From contig CAUYUJ010015952.1 in NCBI GenBank assembly GCA_963575745.1, positions 91,001 through 155,000 on the forward strand: DNA of 64,000 nt, written 5' to 3'. This document shows positions 32,701-41,135 of the stretch, piece after piece. This DNA comes from Prorocentrum cordatum. Lineage: Eukaryota > Sar > Dinophyceae > Prorocentrales > Prorocentraceae. Position 1 is the stretch's first letter. Every line of letters begins with the position of its first letter. The notes under the pieces were generated by a model that was given only the letters and a program-made list of their open reading frames with translations, had not been told where the DNA came from and did no database searches. The translations under genes and the position numbers were made by a program.

Positions 32701-33328
32701 GGGCTCTGAGGCGGCGGAGGGCGTCAGAGGCGGCGACGGCGCTGGAGGTGAGGACTGGTGCGCCGCTGGAGCAGCTGCAGAGGCCGCGGCGACCCCCACG
32801 ACCCCTGGGGAGGGCGAGGCCGTTGGGGAAAGCCGAAGGGACGCCAGCGGCCCAAGAGGAGTGGAAGGGCCGCCAGCGCGGCGCCACCAGGGGCCTCCGC
32901 CGCGGGCTCACCGCCCTGCGGGCGGGGGCGAGGACGAGGGCGCGGACTCTGCTGAGGCGGCAGAGAGCGGCCCAAGAGGGGTGGAAGAGCCGCCAGTGCG
33001 GCGCCACCAGGGGCCCCTGCCGCGGGCTCACCGCCCTGCTGGCGGGGGCGAGGAGGGAGAGGGAGCGGCCGCGGGCTCTGCGGAGGCGGCGGAGGCAGCG
33101 CGGCGGAGCTCCGTGGTCGCCTCGCTCCTGGCCGCCTACCGCCGCGGCTGTGACGCGGCGGGGCTGAGCGACGGCGCTGCTGCGCGTACGCCCCGCACTG
33201 GAGGCCCCCAGGGGGCCAAGCCAGGCGGGGCTGCTGGACTCGCCTCGGACCCTGGCGGCGGGGGGCCCCGTGTGGCCTCCGTGGCTCCCGTGCCTGTGGG
33301 TGCCGCCAGGCCCGAGGGCCTGGGGTGA
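29729..33328 (+). CDS. LINE-like polyprotein: reverse transcriptase and RNase H
   Basis: An uninterrupted frame. Its first 58 codons from the ATG at 29555 are poly-Ser translation of (TCC)n, so the retroelement part is taken from 29729, and codon numbers below count from 29555. RT: GVRPVAI (69-75), motif A LLDLLKAYEQV with Asp146, motif B-like LPGDGFATL (203-211), motif C VVVDDLIL with Asp238-Asp239. A CX2CX2C...HXHCXC cluster lies at 584-603. An RNase H domain follows with a complete D-E-D-D set: Asp671 (LDGSAF), Glu718 (GGELMA), Asp738 (VVDSKY), Asp813 (SYADAA). Later CXXC pairs (CEVC, CTRC) suggest a zinc ribbon. The C-terminus has a 40-residue tandem repeat. It would copy its own RNA at the insertion site. 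The start is lost, as in 5'-truncated LINEs, but the remaining catalytic residues look intact. Confidence 0.85.
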   Translation, partial: KIVFLAKRLGGVRPVAIIHVVARVQARLRKPLADAWERRNDRPYFWASRGKGCERAVWQQAVECEWASAKGREAGDASSWVSALVLLDLLKAYEQVQHGRLIQAAVRTGFPLWQLKLQVSLYRSPRWLALGEALSNPIATKQAVLPGDGFATLMLKMMLIEPLDKLQALVPTVSLSVVVDDLILKRVGGLRRTVDEVATATRRLKELLGKADLRIATKKSRALSNYPEARHELERRLQRTAGVTAARQERNLGVDFSGGKRLGREVRAGRMQQAQQRLRRVKIVKMTKGRKPATRRLAKTALHPSIGYGTAITGCTTTELDRARSLTFVAVSNTTAEKSRTLTMMLQPGLDPIVDATCKPVQMLLRAVWEGWVPRHMVVLCLQDARTVTWAHVQGPCAATLLSLRRIDWEVVTANCWRMDDGGLLAPFDISPWIVIKLVQRAIVKWQWRQASLAPGCAHLAEGGTLEPLIRLTSTGCVTSVADRRGGIAAGTKVRLTLKERAYLHSLVVNGQWPQARKEEKGLAECAECLRCGGRGTLLHRHCDCECWREVLTLPKEIADLRKRSHLPEVTLLLERCLWPTPPGLRKPRASDLVCWRGDHDGGVLPGGEFFLDGSAFEADFDEFASVGWSVVALQPDADCYLASVAGQLCGAYVDINGGELMAVIMALRFSMGVVTLVVDSKYVYDGFYKAGRTNTAAYAYSWAHLWRLAWALVDDRGGLDRAVHLRWVPAHRARRQVVDGAISYRDWKGNSYADAAAKAAAAQGRASAADRRKLHLARQLVDLVAMWCTAVGTWVDGSDTTHRKERTKRAVRRRREASAWLSCSWRGKGKDRWCEVCRWTNRAGECPGSILEDAVKANELLVQKGLAAHDLVAIAPVLDSELERRLPLVACTRCGFTGAARACSFGLECKTPPSAAGSAAIARLRAGLAPRIASEVAVALRRLGGGEPTAAAEEVGAGPAPPPAEPISGSPVARGEDGGQSVPPMRGEDWGSEAAEGVRGGDGAGGEDWCAAGAAAEAAATPTTPGEGEAVGESRRDASGPRGVEGPPARRHQGPPPRAHRPAGGGEDEGADSAEAAESGPRGVEEPPVRRHQGPLPRAHRPAGGGEEGEGAAAGSAEAAEAARRSSVVASLLAAYRRGCDAAGLSDGAAARTPRTGGPQGAKPGGAAGLASDPGGGGPRVASVAPVPVGAARPEGLG
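32849..33088 (+). repeat. 120-bp in-frame duplication inside LINE 1 C-terminus
   Basis: Two adjacent 120-bp units encode GPRGVEGPPARRHQGPPPRA and GPRGVEEPPVRRHQGPLPRA, each followed by HRPAGGGE and an acidic Ala-rich stretch. Period is exactly 40 codons, so the frame is kept. Confidence 0.9.
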
Positions 33329-33378
33329 GTGCGGCCGTCTAGGACCCCGCTTGCGGGGTGCTAGGGGCGGTCGCACTC
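33327..33378 (+). other. Hairpin at the stop codon and 3' end of LINE 1
   Basis: GAGTGCGGCCGTCTAGGACC with CCGC (33327-33350) and the sequence from GGGGTGCTAGGGG to GCACTC (33355-33378) are nearly complementary around a TTGC loop, with about 20 pairs. The left arm overlaps the TGA stop by two bases. Many LINEs use a 3' structure for recognition by their own RT; that role here is inference. Confidence 0.7.
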
Positions 33379-33477
33379 ACGCGGCGGGGGGGCCTCGTCG
33401 CCACTGCGGCCTCGCGTGGGGCGCGAGGTCGCGCTCGGGGCGGTCCTGGCTCGACTGGACCGCTCTATGCCGCGCCG

Positions 33478-33664
33478 ATCCTCCATCCCTCCTCCTCCTC
33501 TCCTCCTCCTCTCCTCCTCCCTCCTCCTCTCCTCCCTCCTCCTCCCTCCTCCTCCTCCTCCTCCTCCCCCTCCTCCTCCCTCCCCTCCTCCACCTCCTCC
33601 TCCTCCCCCTCCTCCTCCTTCTCCTCCTTCTCCTCCTCCTCCTCCTCCTCCTTCCTTCCCCTCG
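33478..33664. repeat. (TCC)n tract, right of LINE 1
   Basis: CCTCCT units with CCC and TTC interruptions, running directly into the spliced-leader relic at 33665. Together with 29294-29729 it brackets LINE 1 with the same strand of the same repeat. Confidence 0.93.
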
Positions 33665-33684
33665 TCCGTAGCCATTTTTGGCTC
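33665..33684 (+). other. Relic of dinoflagellate spliced leader
   Basis: TCCGTAGCCATTTTTGGCTC matches the conserved 22-nt dinoflagellate leader (DCCGTAGCCATTTTGGCTCAAG) over its first 19 positions, with one extra T in the T run; the final AAG is replaced by TGA. A leader RNA gene would continue with a GT donor and Sm-type site, which are absent, so this is a genomic relic of a reverse-transcribed, trans-spliced mRNA rather than the leader gene. The sequence downstream would be the 5' end of that mRNA. Confidence 0.75.
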
Positions 33685-34985
33685 TGACTGTTCTCCTCCC
33701 ATCTTGGCTTAATTGGGCATGTGGGCTTCCTGGCGCTGCGGCCCGTGCTGCCTGCTGTGTGCTTGGCGCCGCTGGGAGAGGAGTGGTGGCTGCGGGATGG
33801 GCGCCGATGGTGGGGGGTCTGTTTGGGGGCTGGGCCTGACGTCATCGAGCGGCTGCTGGCGGCTGTACCAGTGCTTCGCGCCGACCTGGACGGCTAAGCC
33901 ATCAGCGACCATGACGTGTTGCGGAGGAACATGACCATGCATTCCGCCGCCTCGTGGACTCAATCTATTGGTGGCGTCCAAGCCGCAGTTGCATCATGCC
34001 CAGCGGTGCGCGCGTCTGCTTCCCATACGCGCTGGTGCAGCAGGTGCGGGACCGCCACAGCCGTCGTTTTCCTCTCTTTCGGCATCGTCGGGCAATTGAG
34101 GGCCGATGCCGCGCCCGTTGTGCCAGTGCTGGTCTGTGCGGGCCACGACGTTGAAGGAGGAGGTCTGGGCGGGTGGCGCGGTTTTGAAGTCGGTGCTTAA
34201 CATGCAGATGCCCGCGATGTCTTCCATGGACTCCCCCAAGATGCAAGTGCTGGAGCTCTTGCACGGGCTCCCCGTGTCGGTGGCCTGGTTCGGGGGCTTG
34301 TGGGCGTCGGTGTCTGGGAGAATGCCCTGTTCAAGGCTCGGGAGGCTCTTCATGTCCACTTGGACGCACTTGAGCAGCGGCTTTGTGATGCCACTCTGGA
34401 ACCAGTTGGTGCTAGACGCGGTGGTCGTAGCGGTGGTCTCCCTGATGATAGTCATGCCACCGCGGGATTGTCGGCCTCGTCGGTTTGCTCTTCTTCCTCT
34501 CGGACTCCCAGGCGACTCCCAGAGGCTCTGGCGTGCTTCATGCTGCAGAGGTCGGTGTGCCTGTTTTTTTGTTGCTGATATCTCTGCCTTGTCTCTTGTC
34601 AGCAAGTGGGCCCTTAGTCGTATGGAATAGGAGATCCGTTGTGGCGCCTTCGGCGACTTCCAGTTCAACGATATGCTGGCGATTCACTGGATCTTTTTGG
34701 CCTGGGCGCTTTTTGAGCGTGACTTCGACTCTGGCGCAGGGGCATTTCCTGTGACTGATGGGATCTGGCATGGCGCGGCGGATCTCACACTCATGCCCCT
34801 GGCCAGCCGTTGGACGGAAACTGAGCTTGTGCCCTTTGATCCGCGCTAGTGACCTCGACTTGGCAGAGTTGCTAGTGGTCCGCTGGGTGCTTCTGGTTAG
34901 GGAGAAGTCGAACCACGAGTTCGGGAAGTTCGAGGGCCGGGGCGGCGGCTAGCGGGATGTTGGCGGCGGCTGTCGGCATGCCTCT
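33685..34985. other. Segment downstream of the leader relic, coding unresolved
   Basis: If the relic marks a retrocopied mRNA, transcription would be on +. The first + frame (33713-33934) gives a 73-residue Trp/Cys/Gly-rich peptide without motif. At 33994-34668 the minus strand has a 224-codon frame of hydrophilic, ordinary composition, and + has one of 174 codons (34106-34630). Neither has a recognisable domain. Some words at 34660-34850 on + (FQFNDMLAIHWIFLAWALFE and PLASRWTETELVP) look protein-like in a third frame. I make no gene call. Confidence 0.35.
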
Positions 34986-34994
34986 GAGCCGTAC

Positions 34995-35165
34995 TTGCCC
35001 TTCGCTCCTCCCCCCTCCTTTCTTCCACTCCTCCTTTCCCCTCCTTTCCTCCTCCTCCTTTCCCCCCCCCTCCCCCCCTCCGTTCCTCCACTCCTCCTTG
35101 CCCCCCCCCCTCCCCCCCTCCTTTCCTCCTCCTCCTCCTCCTCCTCCTCCTCCTTTCCCCTCCTC
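34995..35165. repeat. (TCC)n tract, left of LINE 2
   Basis: CCTCCT/TTTCC units with poly-C runs, pure TCC at 35125-35151. A second pyrimidine block with TCG, ATC and TCC units follows at 35230-35430 and abuts LINE 2. Confidence 0.92.
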
Positions 35166-35434
35166 TTGCGTCGCTTGGGACTTCGGTATCGGCGAGGTGG
35201 GAGGTTCGGGCCGCGGAGTATCGAAGCAGTCCTCCCCCTCTCCCTCCTCGTCCGCCTCGTCCTCGTTGCTCTCCTCCTACTCCTCATCAGCACCAAGTTC
35301 ATCAGCAACATCAGCATCGCTATGGCCATCGTTCATCGCCATGGCTATCATCACATCCCCCCCTCGTTTTCGTCCTCGTGCTGGTCCTCCTCCTTCCTCG
35401 TCGTCGTCGTCCTCGTCCTCCTCCTTTGGGCCTC

Positions 35435-35826
35435 AGCTTCTGTGAAGCGCTGCCCCAAAGGAACTAATACGCACTTGGCTGGCTGCAGCTCCAGAGTGGC
35501 GACCTTTTCCGCCGCCTCGAATGGCGGGACCAAGAGGGGGAGATCACGAATGGAGGGGAGGGAGGTGCCCACATCGTCCGCGCAGGCGCCGTTCATCGGC
35601 GGCACGCTTGGGAGGTGCTGGATCTGCGCCGTCTGCGCTTCCAGGTGCCTCAGAAATGGGTCCATGGCGAAAGCCCAGAGGGTGCCCGAGAGGGGACACC
35701 CCTGGGCAACACCAGAAGTTAAAAAGAACATGGGGGAGCGGAGGGAGCCAGCCTTGAGGTAAGCGAGAGAGGAGGCATAGACGGCATGCACAAAGGCCAA
35801 GTAGCCCTCAGGGATCTTGTGCTGTT
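35435..35826 (-). pseudogene. LINE 2, inverted 5' segment with RT motifs B and C
   Basis: On the minus strand the frame (first Met at 35800, but homology starts upstream with PEGYLAFVHAVYASSLAYLK) has motif B SGVAQGCPLSGTLWAF (residues 29-44 from that Met) and motif C CADDVG with Asp75-Asp76. LQPAKCVLVPL, the usual segment after motif C, follows. Homology stops near 35435, where pyrimidine repeats begin. Motif A and everything 5' of it are missing. The piece belongs to the same element as the + strand segment that starts at 35826 (see findings). Confidence 0.8.
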
Positions 35827-37080
35827 GCCCTTCAGATGCGCCAGCTTCTCCAAGACTTGGTCCCGGCGTGGGGCGCGTTCAAGGTTGCCGGCTGCACCCC
35901 ATATCTGGGGATTCTGGTCGGCCCCGAGGCTGGTCTGGAGGATCAGTGGACGAGTGCGACGCGAAAGTGGAAAACCAGGACCAAGGACACGTCCCTCACC
36001 AGGGCCCCAGCAGAAGCGAGTTGCAGAATCTATAACATGGGGGTCTTGCCAGTGTGCCACTATCTTTCCCAACTTTTCCCCCTCCCCGCTGCTGTGCTCT
36101 CTGCTGAGCGTCACGTCCTCCACCGCCTCCTGCGTCTCCCCCCAAACTCCTTCGCGTTAGCTGAATTGTTGAGCATTGGAATCTGGCTCCCCTCAGCCAC
36201 CCCATCCCCGCTCCGCACGACAGCGGCGGCAGCGGCATGGCGGACGGCCCACCACACTTTAGAGGTGGGGCCTGCGGACGGGTGGAGGGCAGCACTGGCG
36301 CAACTGCACGAGCATGCCTGGTTGCATGGTCCTCTCGTGGATTTCCTCCGAGGTGCTCTCTCCCCCGAGTGGTGGAGGAACCGCGTCAGCATAGTTGAAT
36401 ACTTTGCGTCTTTGTCCTCCACTCCCCCCATGGGCATCCCCCAGCACGCATGGCAAGAGAGTGCGGCCGCGGCCAACGTGGAACTCCGCACTGCCGGGGT
36501 GGACGGACGCCGCCCCCGCCCACAGCGAGTGTTCGCTCGATCGCTTCGGCTATCTTTGTTCCCTGACCTCATGCCCTCCCTTCTCCGTCGTCGCCTCTAC
36601 TCCTGGCTCCCCCACTTCCCCCAACTCCCGGATCATGAGATCAGCCTGCGATGGATCGCGCTCCGGAGGATTCTTGCGAGATCCCCGCCCTCCTGGGCAT
36701 GGGCCCATTTAAAGACCTTGGCTGGAGCTTGGACTACATCTGCACGGATCCCCTCCATGGACCGCCGGCCTTGTCTTTTCGGATGCGAGCCCCCAGCCAG
36801 TGACGATTTCAGCCACTACCTTTCCTGCCCTCGCCTGCTTCACCTCCTCGCTCTTCCTCGTGGTCACTTGCCCGCCTCCCCCATTTCTCGCCTCGGATTG
36901 GGGATGGAGCCCGATCCTGAGCGAGAGTATCCACGTGCTCGCTTGCATCAGGTAAACGTTCTGGCGTTTTACATATATCACAAGCCGAAGGCAGAGTATG
37001 ATGCACGAGGGAGCGCTCCCACCACTCCCACATTTCATTACACGATTCTGGCAGCAGCGAAGGCCGCCATTGGTTGCTGA
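35827..37080 (+). pseudogene. LINE 2, 3' segment (RT thumb to zinc knuckle)
   Basis: A 414-codon frame from the Met at 35836. It opens with MRQLLQDLVPAWGAFKVAGC and TPYLGILVGP, the YLG motif that in LINE reverse transcriptases follows the KxxLxPL segment found on the other strand next door. A long thumb/connection region with Trp-rich helices follows, then CLFGCEPPASDDFSHYLSC, a CX3CX9HX3C knuckle typical of LINE C-termini. The stop at 37080 is about 140 bp before a (TCC)n tract. No frameshift is seen in this half, but the element cannot be functional because its 5' part is inverted and truncated. Confidence 0.8.
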
Positions 37081-37221
37081 GCGCGCTGTCGCGCCGTAGG
37101 TCCGGACTCATTCGGTACGGTCGCTCCTCCTTTCGGCCTCTAGCCACACTCGGGCCCAACACTCCCCCGGCGAATGACTCAGACTCAGGCCTTCTCGCGG
37201 CAGCCCGATCCGATCCTCCGT

Positions 37222-37300
37222 ATCGTCGTCCTCCTCCTCCCTCTCGTCCTCCTCCTCCTCCTCCTCCTCCTCCTCCTCCTCCCCCTCCTCTTCCTTCTCC
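37222..37300. repeat. (TCC)n tract, right of LINE 2
   Basis: TCC units, pure from 37245 to 37280, at the 3' end of LINE 2 and immediately before composite repeat copy 2. Confidence 0.93.
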
Positions 37301-37349
37301 GCTTTAATTCCGTTTCCTGATGAATGAATCTTCTCTGTCGTGCCCCGAG

Positions 37350-37765
37350 GCCATTCGAAATGGCGGGCCAGGCGTTTCGCCAGAGACGTCTTCACCTCTC
37401 AGGATCTTGAAGCTTGAACTTTGCAATCGTTTCATGGATGGAGGGGTTCCGCTTTGAAGACGTGGCTCTCGCCTTAGCGCCGCGCACACTCGCTTTAAAG
37501 GTTTGCAGCAGTTTCACGGATGGAAGGCAGGCCGTTTTCAAAATGTGGCTCTCGCCTTCGCGCCGCGCGCATACGCTACTAACGGTGATGCGCGGCGTTG
37601 AAGCCCAAGAGATGGTGTTCTGGCGCGATTCCAGATCCCAAACGGTTGTCTTCCAACCAGGCATTTTCTCAAGTGAAGATGAATCCGTGTAGGAGCCCAT
37701 GAACAGGGAACCTGGAGCGAGGGTTTCTTGCAATATCGTTGATGAGTCTTGGGTTAACACTGGTC
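37350..37765 (+). repeat. Composite head-VNTR-tail repeat, copy 2
   Basis: Head at 37361-37412 (GGCGGGCCAGGCGTTTCGCC, then GATCTTGAAGCTTGAA). Only two VNTR units at about 37413-37575. Tail at about 37583-37765 with CGGTTGTCTTCCA, AACAGGGAACC, GGGTTTCTTGCAATATCGTT and GAGTCTTGGGTT. It lies between two (TCC)n tracts (37222-37300 and 37785-37900). Confidence 0.85.
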
Positions 37766-37784
37766 CTCGTCCTTCTCTCCTTCC

Positions 37785-38039
37785 TTGATCTGCCTCCTTC
37801 TCGATCCGATCCTCCGCCTCCTCACCCTCCTTCTCCTCCTCCTCCGATCCGATCTGATCCTTCTTCTCCTCCTCCTCCTCCTCCCCCCTCCCCCCCTCCC
37901 TCGCGCTTGTGTTAGCGAGCAGCGCAGCTGCAGAAATCCAGGCATGCAGCCCGGCGATAGCGAGGCAGCCAATCACCAGACCCGTCGACCGCCTTGGGAT
38001 GTACTGACCTGTTTGCTCCTTCCCCTTCTCGTCTTCCAA

Positions 38040-38127
<88 letters not shown>

Positions 38128-38312
38128 TCGTCCTCATCCTACTCCCGTGCCACGCTTAGAGTGGGGCAGCCAGGGAACAAATCCGCCTTTTCGGGATCAT
38201 CATCGTTAACGTTATCATCATTTCCACCATCATCATCACCATTCATCATCGCCACCACCGTCATCATTGTCATCACTATCATCCATCACTCATCAGCATC
38301 ATCCTCTTCATC
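37785..38312. repeat. (TCC)n, (GTC)n and (ATC)n tracts
   Basis: TCC/GATCC units at 37785-37900, then pure GTC units at 38042-38093 with ATC and TCG variants to 38140, then ATC/ACC units at 38195-38305. A unique stretch of 130 bp lies between the first two. Confidence 0.92.
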
Positions 38313-38354
38313 CTCCGTCGCCGTCCCTTGTACATAACTCCTCCTTGTCGCACC

Positions 38355-39125
38355 CCCAGGCGTGACGGCAGGGCGGGCCAGGCGTTTCGCCTGACACCTG
38401 CCCACCATGTGCGACCTTGAAGCCTGAAACCTGCAGCAGCTTCGCGGATGGAGGGCGGGCCGTTTTCAAACTGTGGCTCTCGCTTTCGCGCCGCGCGCAT
38501 TCGTCCTAGATGTCTGCAGCAGCTTCACGGATGGAAGGCGGGTGGTGTTCAACCCGTGGTTCTCGCTTCGGCGCCGCGCGCACGCTCTTCAGAGGCTTGC
38601 AGCAGCTCGAAGGCTGGAGGGCGGGCCGTTTTCGGACTGTGGCTCTCGCCGTGGCCCCGCGCACGCTCGCAGTACATGTGTGGAGCAGAAGGGAGGGCGG
38701 GTCGTGTTCAAGCTGTGGCTCTCGCCTTGCCGCCGCGCACACTCGTCTTCAACAATCGCAAACAGTTTCCCTGGCTCGTACGGGTGAAGATGTCCCAGGG
38801 ATGGTGTGTCCTGGCACGAGTCAGGACTGCCAGGGAACGACAGTCACGCTGATCTGCGGTGTTGAAGTTCAAGCTTTGGTGCTTTGGCACGGTTTAGGAT
38901 TGCCAGGGCGCAAGAGCTACGTTGATTGGCGGCGTTGGCGCTCCAGAAAGTGTGTCTTGGCACGATCGAGGATTCGCAGACGGTTGTCTTCCAGTGGGGC
39001 ACTTCCCGCGATGAAAACACGTTCTTGGAAGAACCTAAGAAGAGGGAACCATGTAGGGAGGGTTGATTGCAACATCGTTGATGCGTCTTGGGTTTATATT
39101 GGTCCTCCTCTTCCTCCTGCTCTTT
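38355..39125 (+). repeat. Composite head-VNTR-tail repeat, copy 3
   Basis: Head at 38370-38420 (GGCGGGCCAGGCGTTTCGCC then GACCTTGAAGCCTGAA). Four to five VNTR units at 38425-38755, with a shortened last one. The tail is longer than in other copies because a GGTGTTGAAG..TTTGGCACGG segment is repeated (about 38858 and 38930), then CAGACGGTTGTCTTCCAGTG, GGGCACTTCCC, GAGGGAACC, GATTGCAACATCGTTGATGC and GTCTTGGGTTTATATTGG before a short TCC run. Confidence 0.85.
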
Positions 39126-39184
39126 GCTTCTCTCCATTAAAATTCTGACCTCGGCGTGCAGGAGGTTCGAGCACCACCATCTTC

Positions 39185-39535
39185 ATCAACGCTACCATCA
39201 TCACACTATCGTCGTCATCCTTGTCATCATCATCACCATCATCATCACCACCATTATCACCACCACCATAACCGTCACCACTATTATCACCACCATCATC
39301 ATCAACATCATCAGCATCATCATCACCATCACCTTCGTCGTCGTCATCGTCATCATCATCACCATCATATACACAATCATCATGATGCTGCTGTTGTTGC
39401 TGCTGCTGATGATGATGATCATTATCAGCATCACCATCATGATCATCATCGTCGTCATCCCCAGATCATCATCATCTCAACGCACCATCATCAGCATCAG
39501 CCGCAGCATCAGCATCGTTACCCTCGTCATCATCA
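39185..39535. repeat. (ATC)n/(CAC) array
   Basis: ATC, ACC and GTC units give His-rich and Ile-rich frames on + and Met-rich frames on -. Only the last part, from 39536, has non-repetitive coding character. Confidence 0.93.
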
Positions 39536-39539
39536 TGAG

Positions 39540-40525
39540 GTGCGCGCGGACAAGCCTGTCAAGTTCAATACTCTAAAGAATAGGGTGAAGACAGCACGCG
39601 GTCTTCTCAGGAGTTTCAGACGGCTACGCGCGCCAGGCACGGGCCTAGGCACGATTGCGAGGGGATCCCTACCACCTGCCATGGAGTCCGGCGTCGACGT
39701 GACACGGGCTCCGACCAAGGTCGTGCAGCAGATGCAGGTCGTGATGGCAAAGGCTCGAGGCAAGCTTCTCCCGTGGCGTCAAGGTGGCTTGTGGGGCAGA
39801 TCGACCGTGATTTCCATGATCCTCACGTGGCTGCTTGGGTAGGACCTGTCCACAGGTGGGCCCGTCTCGTCACCGATGGCGCGATCGGCATCGACGTCCC
39901 GCAGAAGGCGTGGCAGCTCCAGCAGCAGGTCCTTCGCGCCGCAACTCACTCGGGGCAAGCCGCTAGCCGATTCTAGTCCAGCTGGGGGAGCCACCATAGC
40001 AGCAAAGGCGTTGGGATGGATCTCCTCCTCAGCCACATCATGTCGTACACGGGCAGGCGAAGTTCTCCGACTCGATCGCGGCCCGCCTGCGATCGTCAAG
40101 GTCCTGCTTCGACGAGACGCGATCTCGGCGAGAGGGGCCTTGTGGCCAAGGATGCTGGCCCTGCACCCGAAAGCCCACATCAGCTGCCTAGGGAGCCTGG
40201 CGGGTACTGGATCGAGCCCGTCGCCGAGCTCATCAGACTGCGTCCTGCATCGCCACATGTATTGTTGCAACGCGGTTGGAGTGCACGGGTTATTGGTGGA
40301 CGAGCTCTACTCTACTTGCAGGTGGCCAAAATTTCGTCGTCGGCTGACCCCTTCTGGACAAGGGCCTTGCTGCCGAGAATATTGCTGCCCAGTCCAGGCA
40401 TGCGGGACGACTCGGGCCTATGACGCTGCGGGTTGGGTGAGCAGCGAGATTGTCAATGGCACGGTCTGCTGCGACGGCAGCTGTTGCCGCAAGTGGTACC
40501 AGCCAGGGGCGACGAGTGCTGGATG
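39540..40525 (+). pseudogene. Decayed retroelement remnant (RT connection region)
   Basis: A first segment (39540-39840) reads RVKTARGLLRSFRRLRAPGT, LPPAMESGVDVTRAP and VVMAKARGKLLPW, resembling the part of LINE polyproteins after the thumb where a (G)LxPAxxYGxxVxG block occurs; LINE 1 has LHPSIGYGTAITG at the same place. In another frame 39800-39960 gives DPHVAAWVGPVHRWARLVTD and QLQQQVLRAA. Frames change and stops occur, so the copy is dead. Assignment to LINE 1's family is by weak motif and order only. Confidence 0.45.
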
Positions 40526-40527
40526 CG

Positions 40528-40700
40528 ATACAGTCGGGGCGCTGAACAAGGAACCCTTTCCGTTGGGGAGGGGCTCAGTGTTTCTTGACTGTTTCCTAGT
40601 TCGTCTCAGGTTTCCTGAGGTTTTCGAGGACGCATCGAAGTTTAACCTCTGGAAAAAACAATGGGCCTAGTTCCTTATTTATCGTTCCTTAGGTGTACTC
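40528..40700. mobile_element. TACAGTC-GGAAC element, copy 1 (diverged)
   Basis: The left end (TACAGTCGGGGCGCTGAACA with AGGAAC) matches the termini of the element at 56288-56461, and the right part (AGTTCCTTATTTATCGTTCC) matches its inner right end (GTTCCTTATTTAGCGTTCC). The extreme right terminus has drifted (TTAGGTGTACTC), and no target duplication is clear. Several GTTTCCT/TTCCT words fill the interior. Confidence 0.6.
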
Positions 40701-40825
40701 GGGCCTGAGGGGAGCCCCCCGTGGGCTGCAGCTGCGGGCAGGCCGAACCGAGACGTCTGGCCCAGAATCTGGGCCAAGATCGAGGGCCTACGGCGCATCT
40801 GGTGCACGCAAGCATGGCAATCACT

Positions 40826-40985
40826 GTCAGTATCGTTGAACCGATCCCCATCCCCATCCCAATCCCCATCCAGACCCCCACCATCTCATCCCCCCAGTTG
40901 GGGATAATTATACCCTTCGGAATCTGACAGAAACTGCTTATATCCCCATCTAGGGGGGTAAACCGGCCAGCGGGGCCCATGCCAC
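40826..40985. repeat. CCCCATC repeats with inverted GGGGATA words
   Basis: CCCATCCCCATCCCAATCCC units at 40849-40885, then TTGGGGATAATTATACCC near 40900 and ATATCCCCATCTAGGGGGG near 40940. These could pair with one another. Confidence 0.55.
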
Positions 40986-41135
40986 GCAAGTGGGGTTAGG
41001 GATCGGTTAGACTATGCTCAGACTGGACGGATACCATGGCAAACTTCGGCACGCACTCAGCTCCCGTCGCCGCCAATCGAACCACCCACGAGCTGCTCAG
41101 GAAGGTCGGGCAGGCCGCGTGCCACATTGTAAACA

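Noticed and set aside
31481-33376. 631-codon minus-strand frame opposite LINE 1
   Set aside because: The + frame carries RT and RNase H catalytic motifs. The minus frame is an effect of GC-rich codon use.
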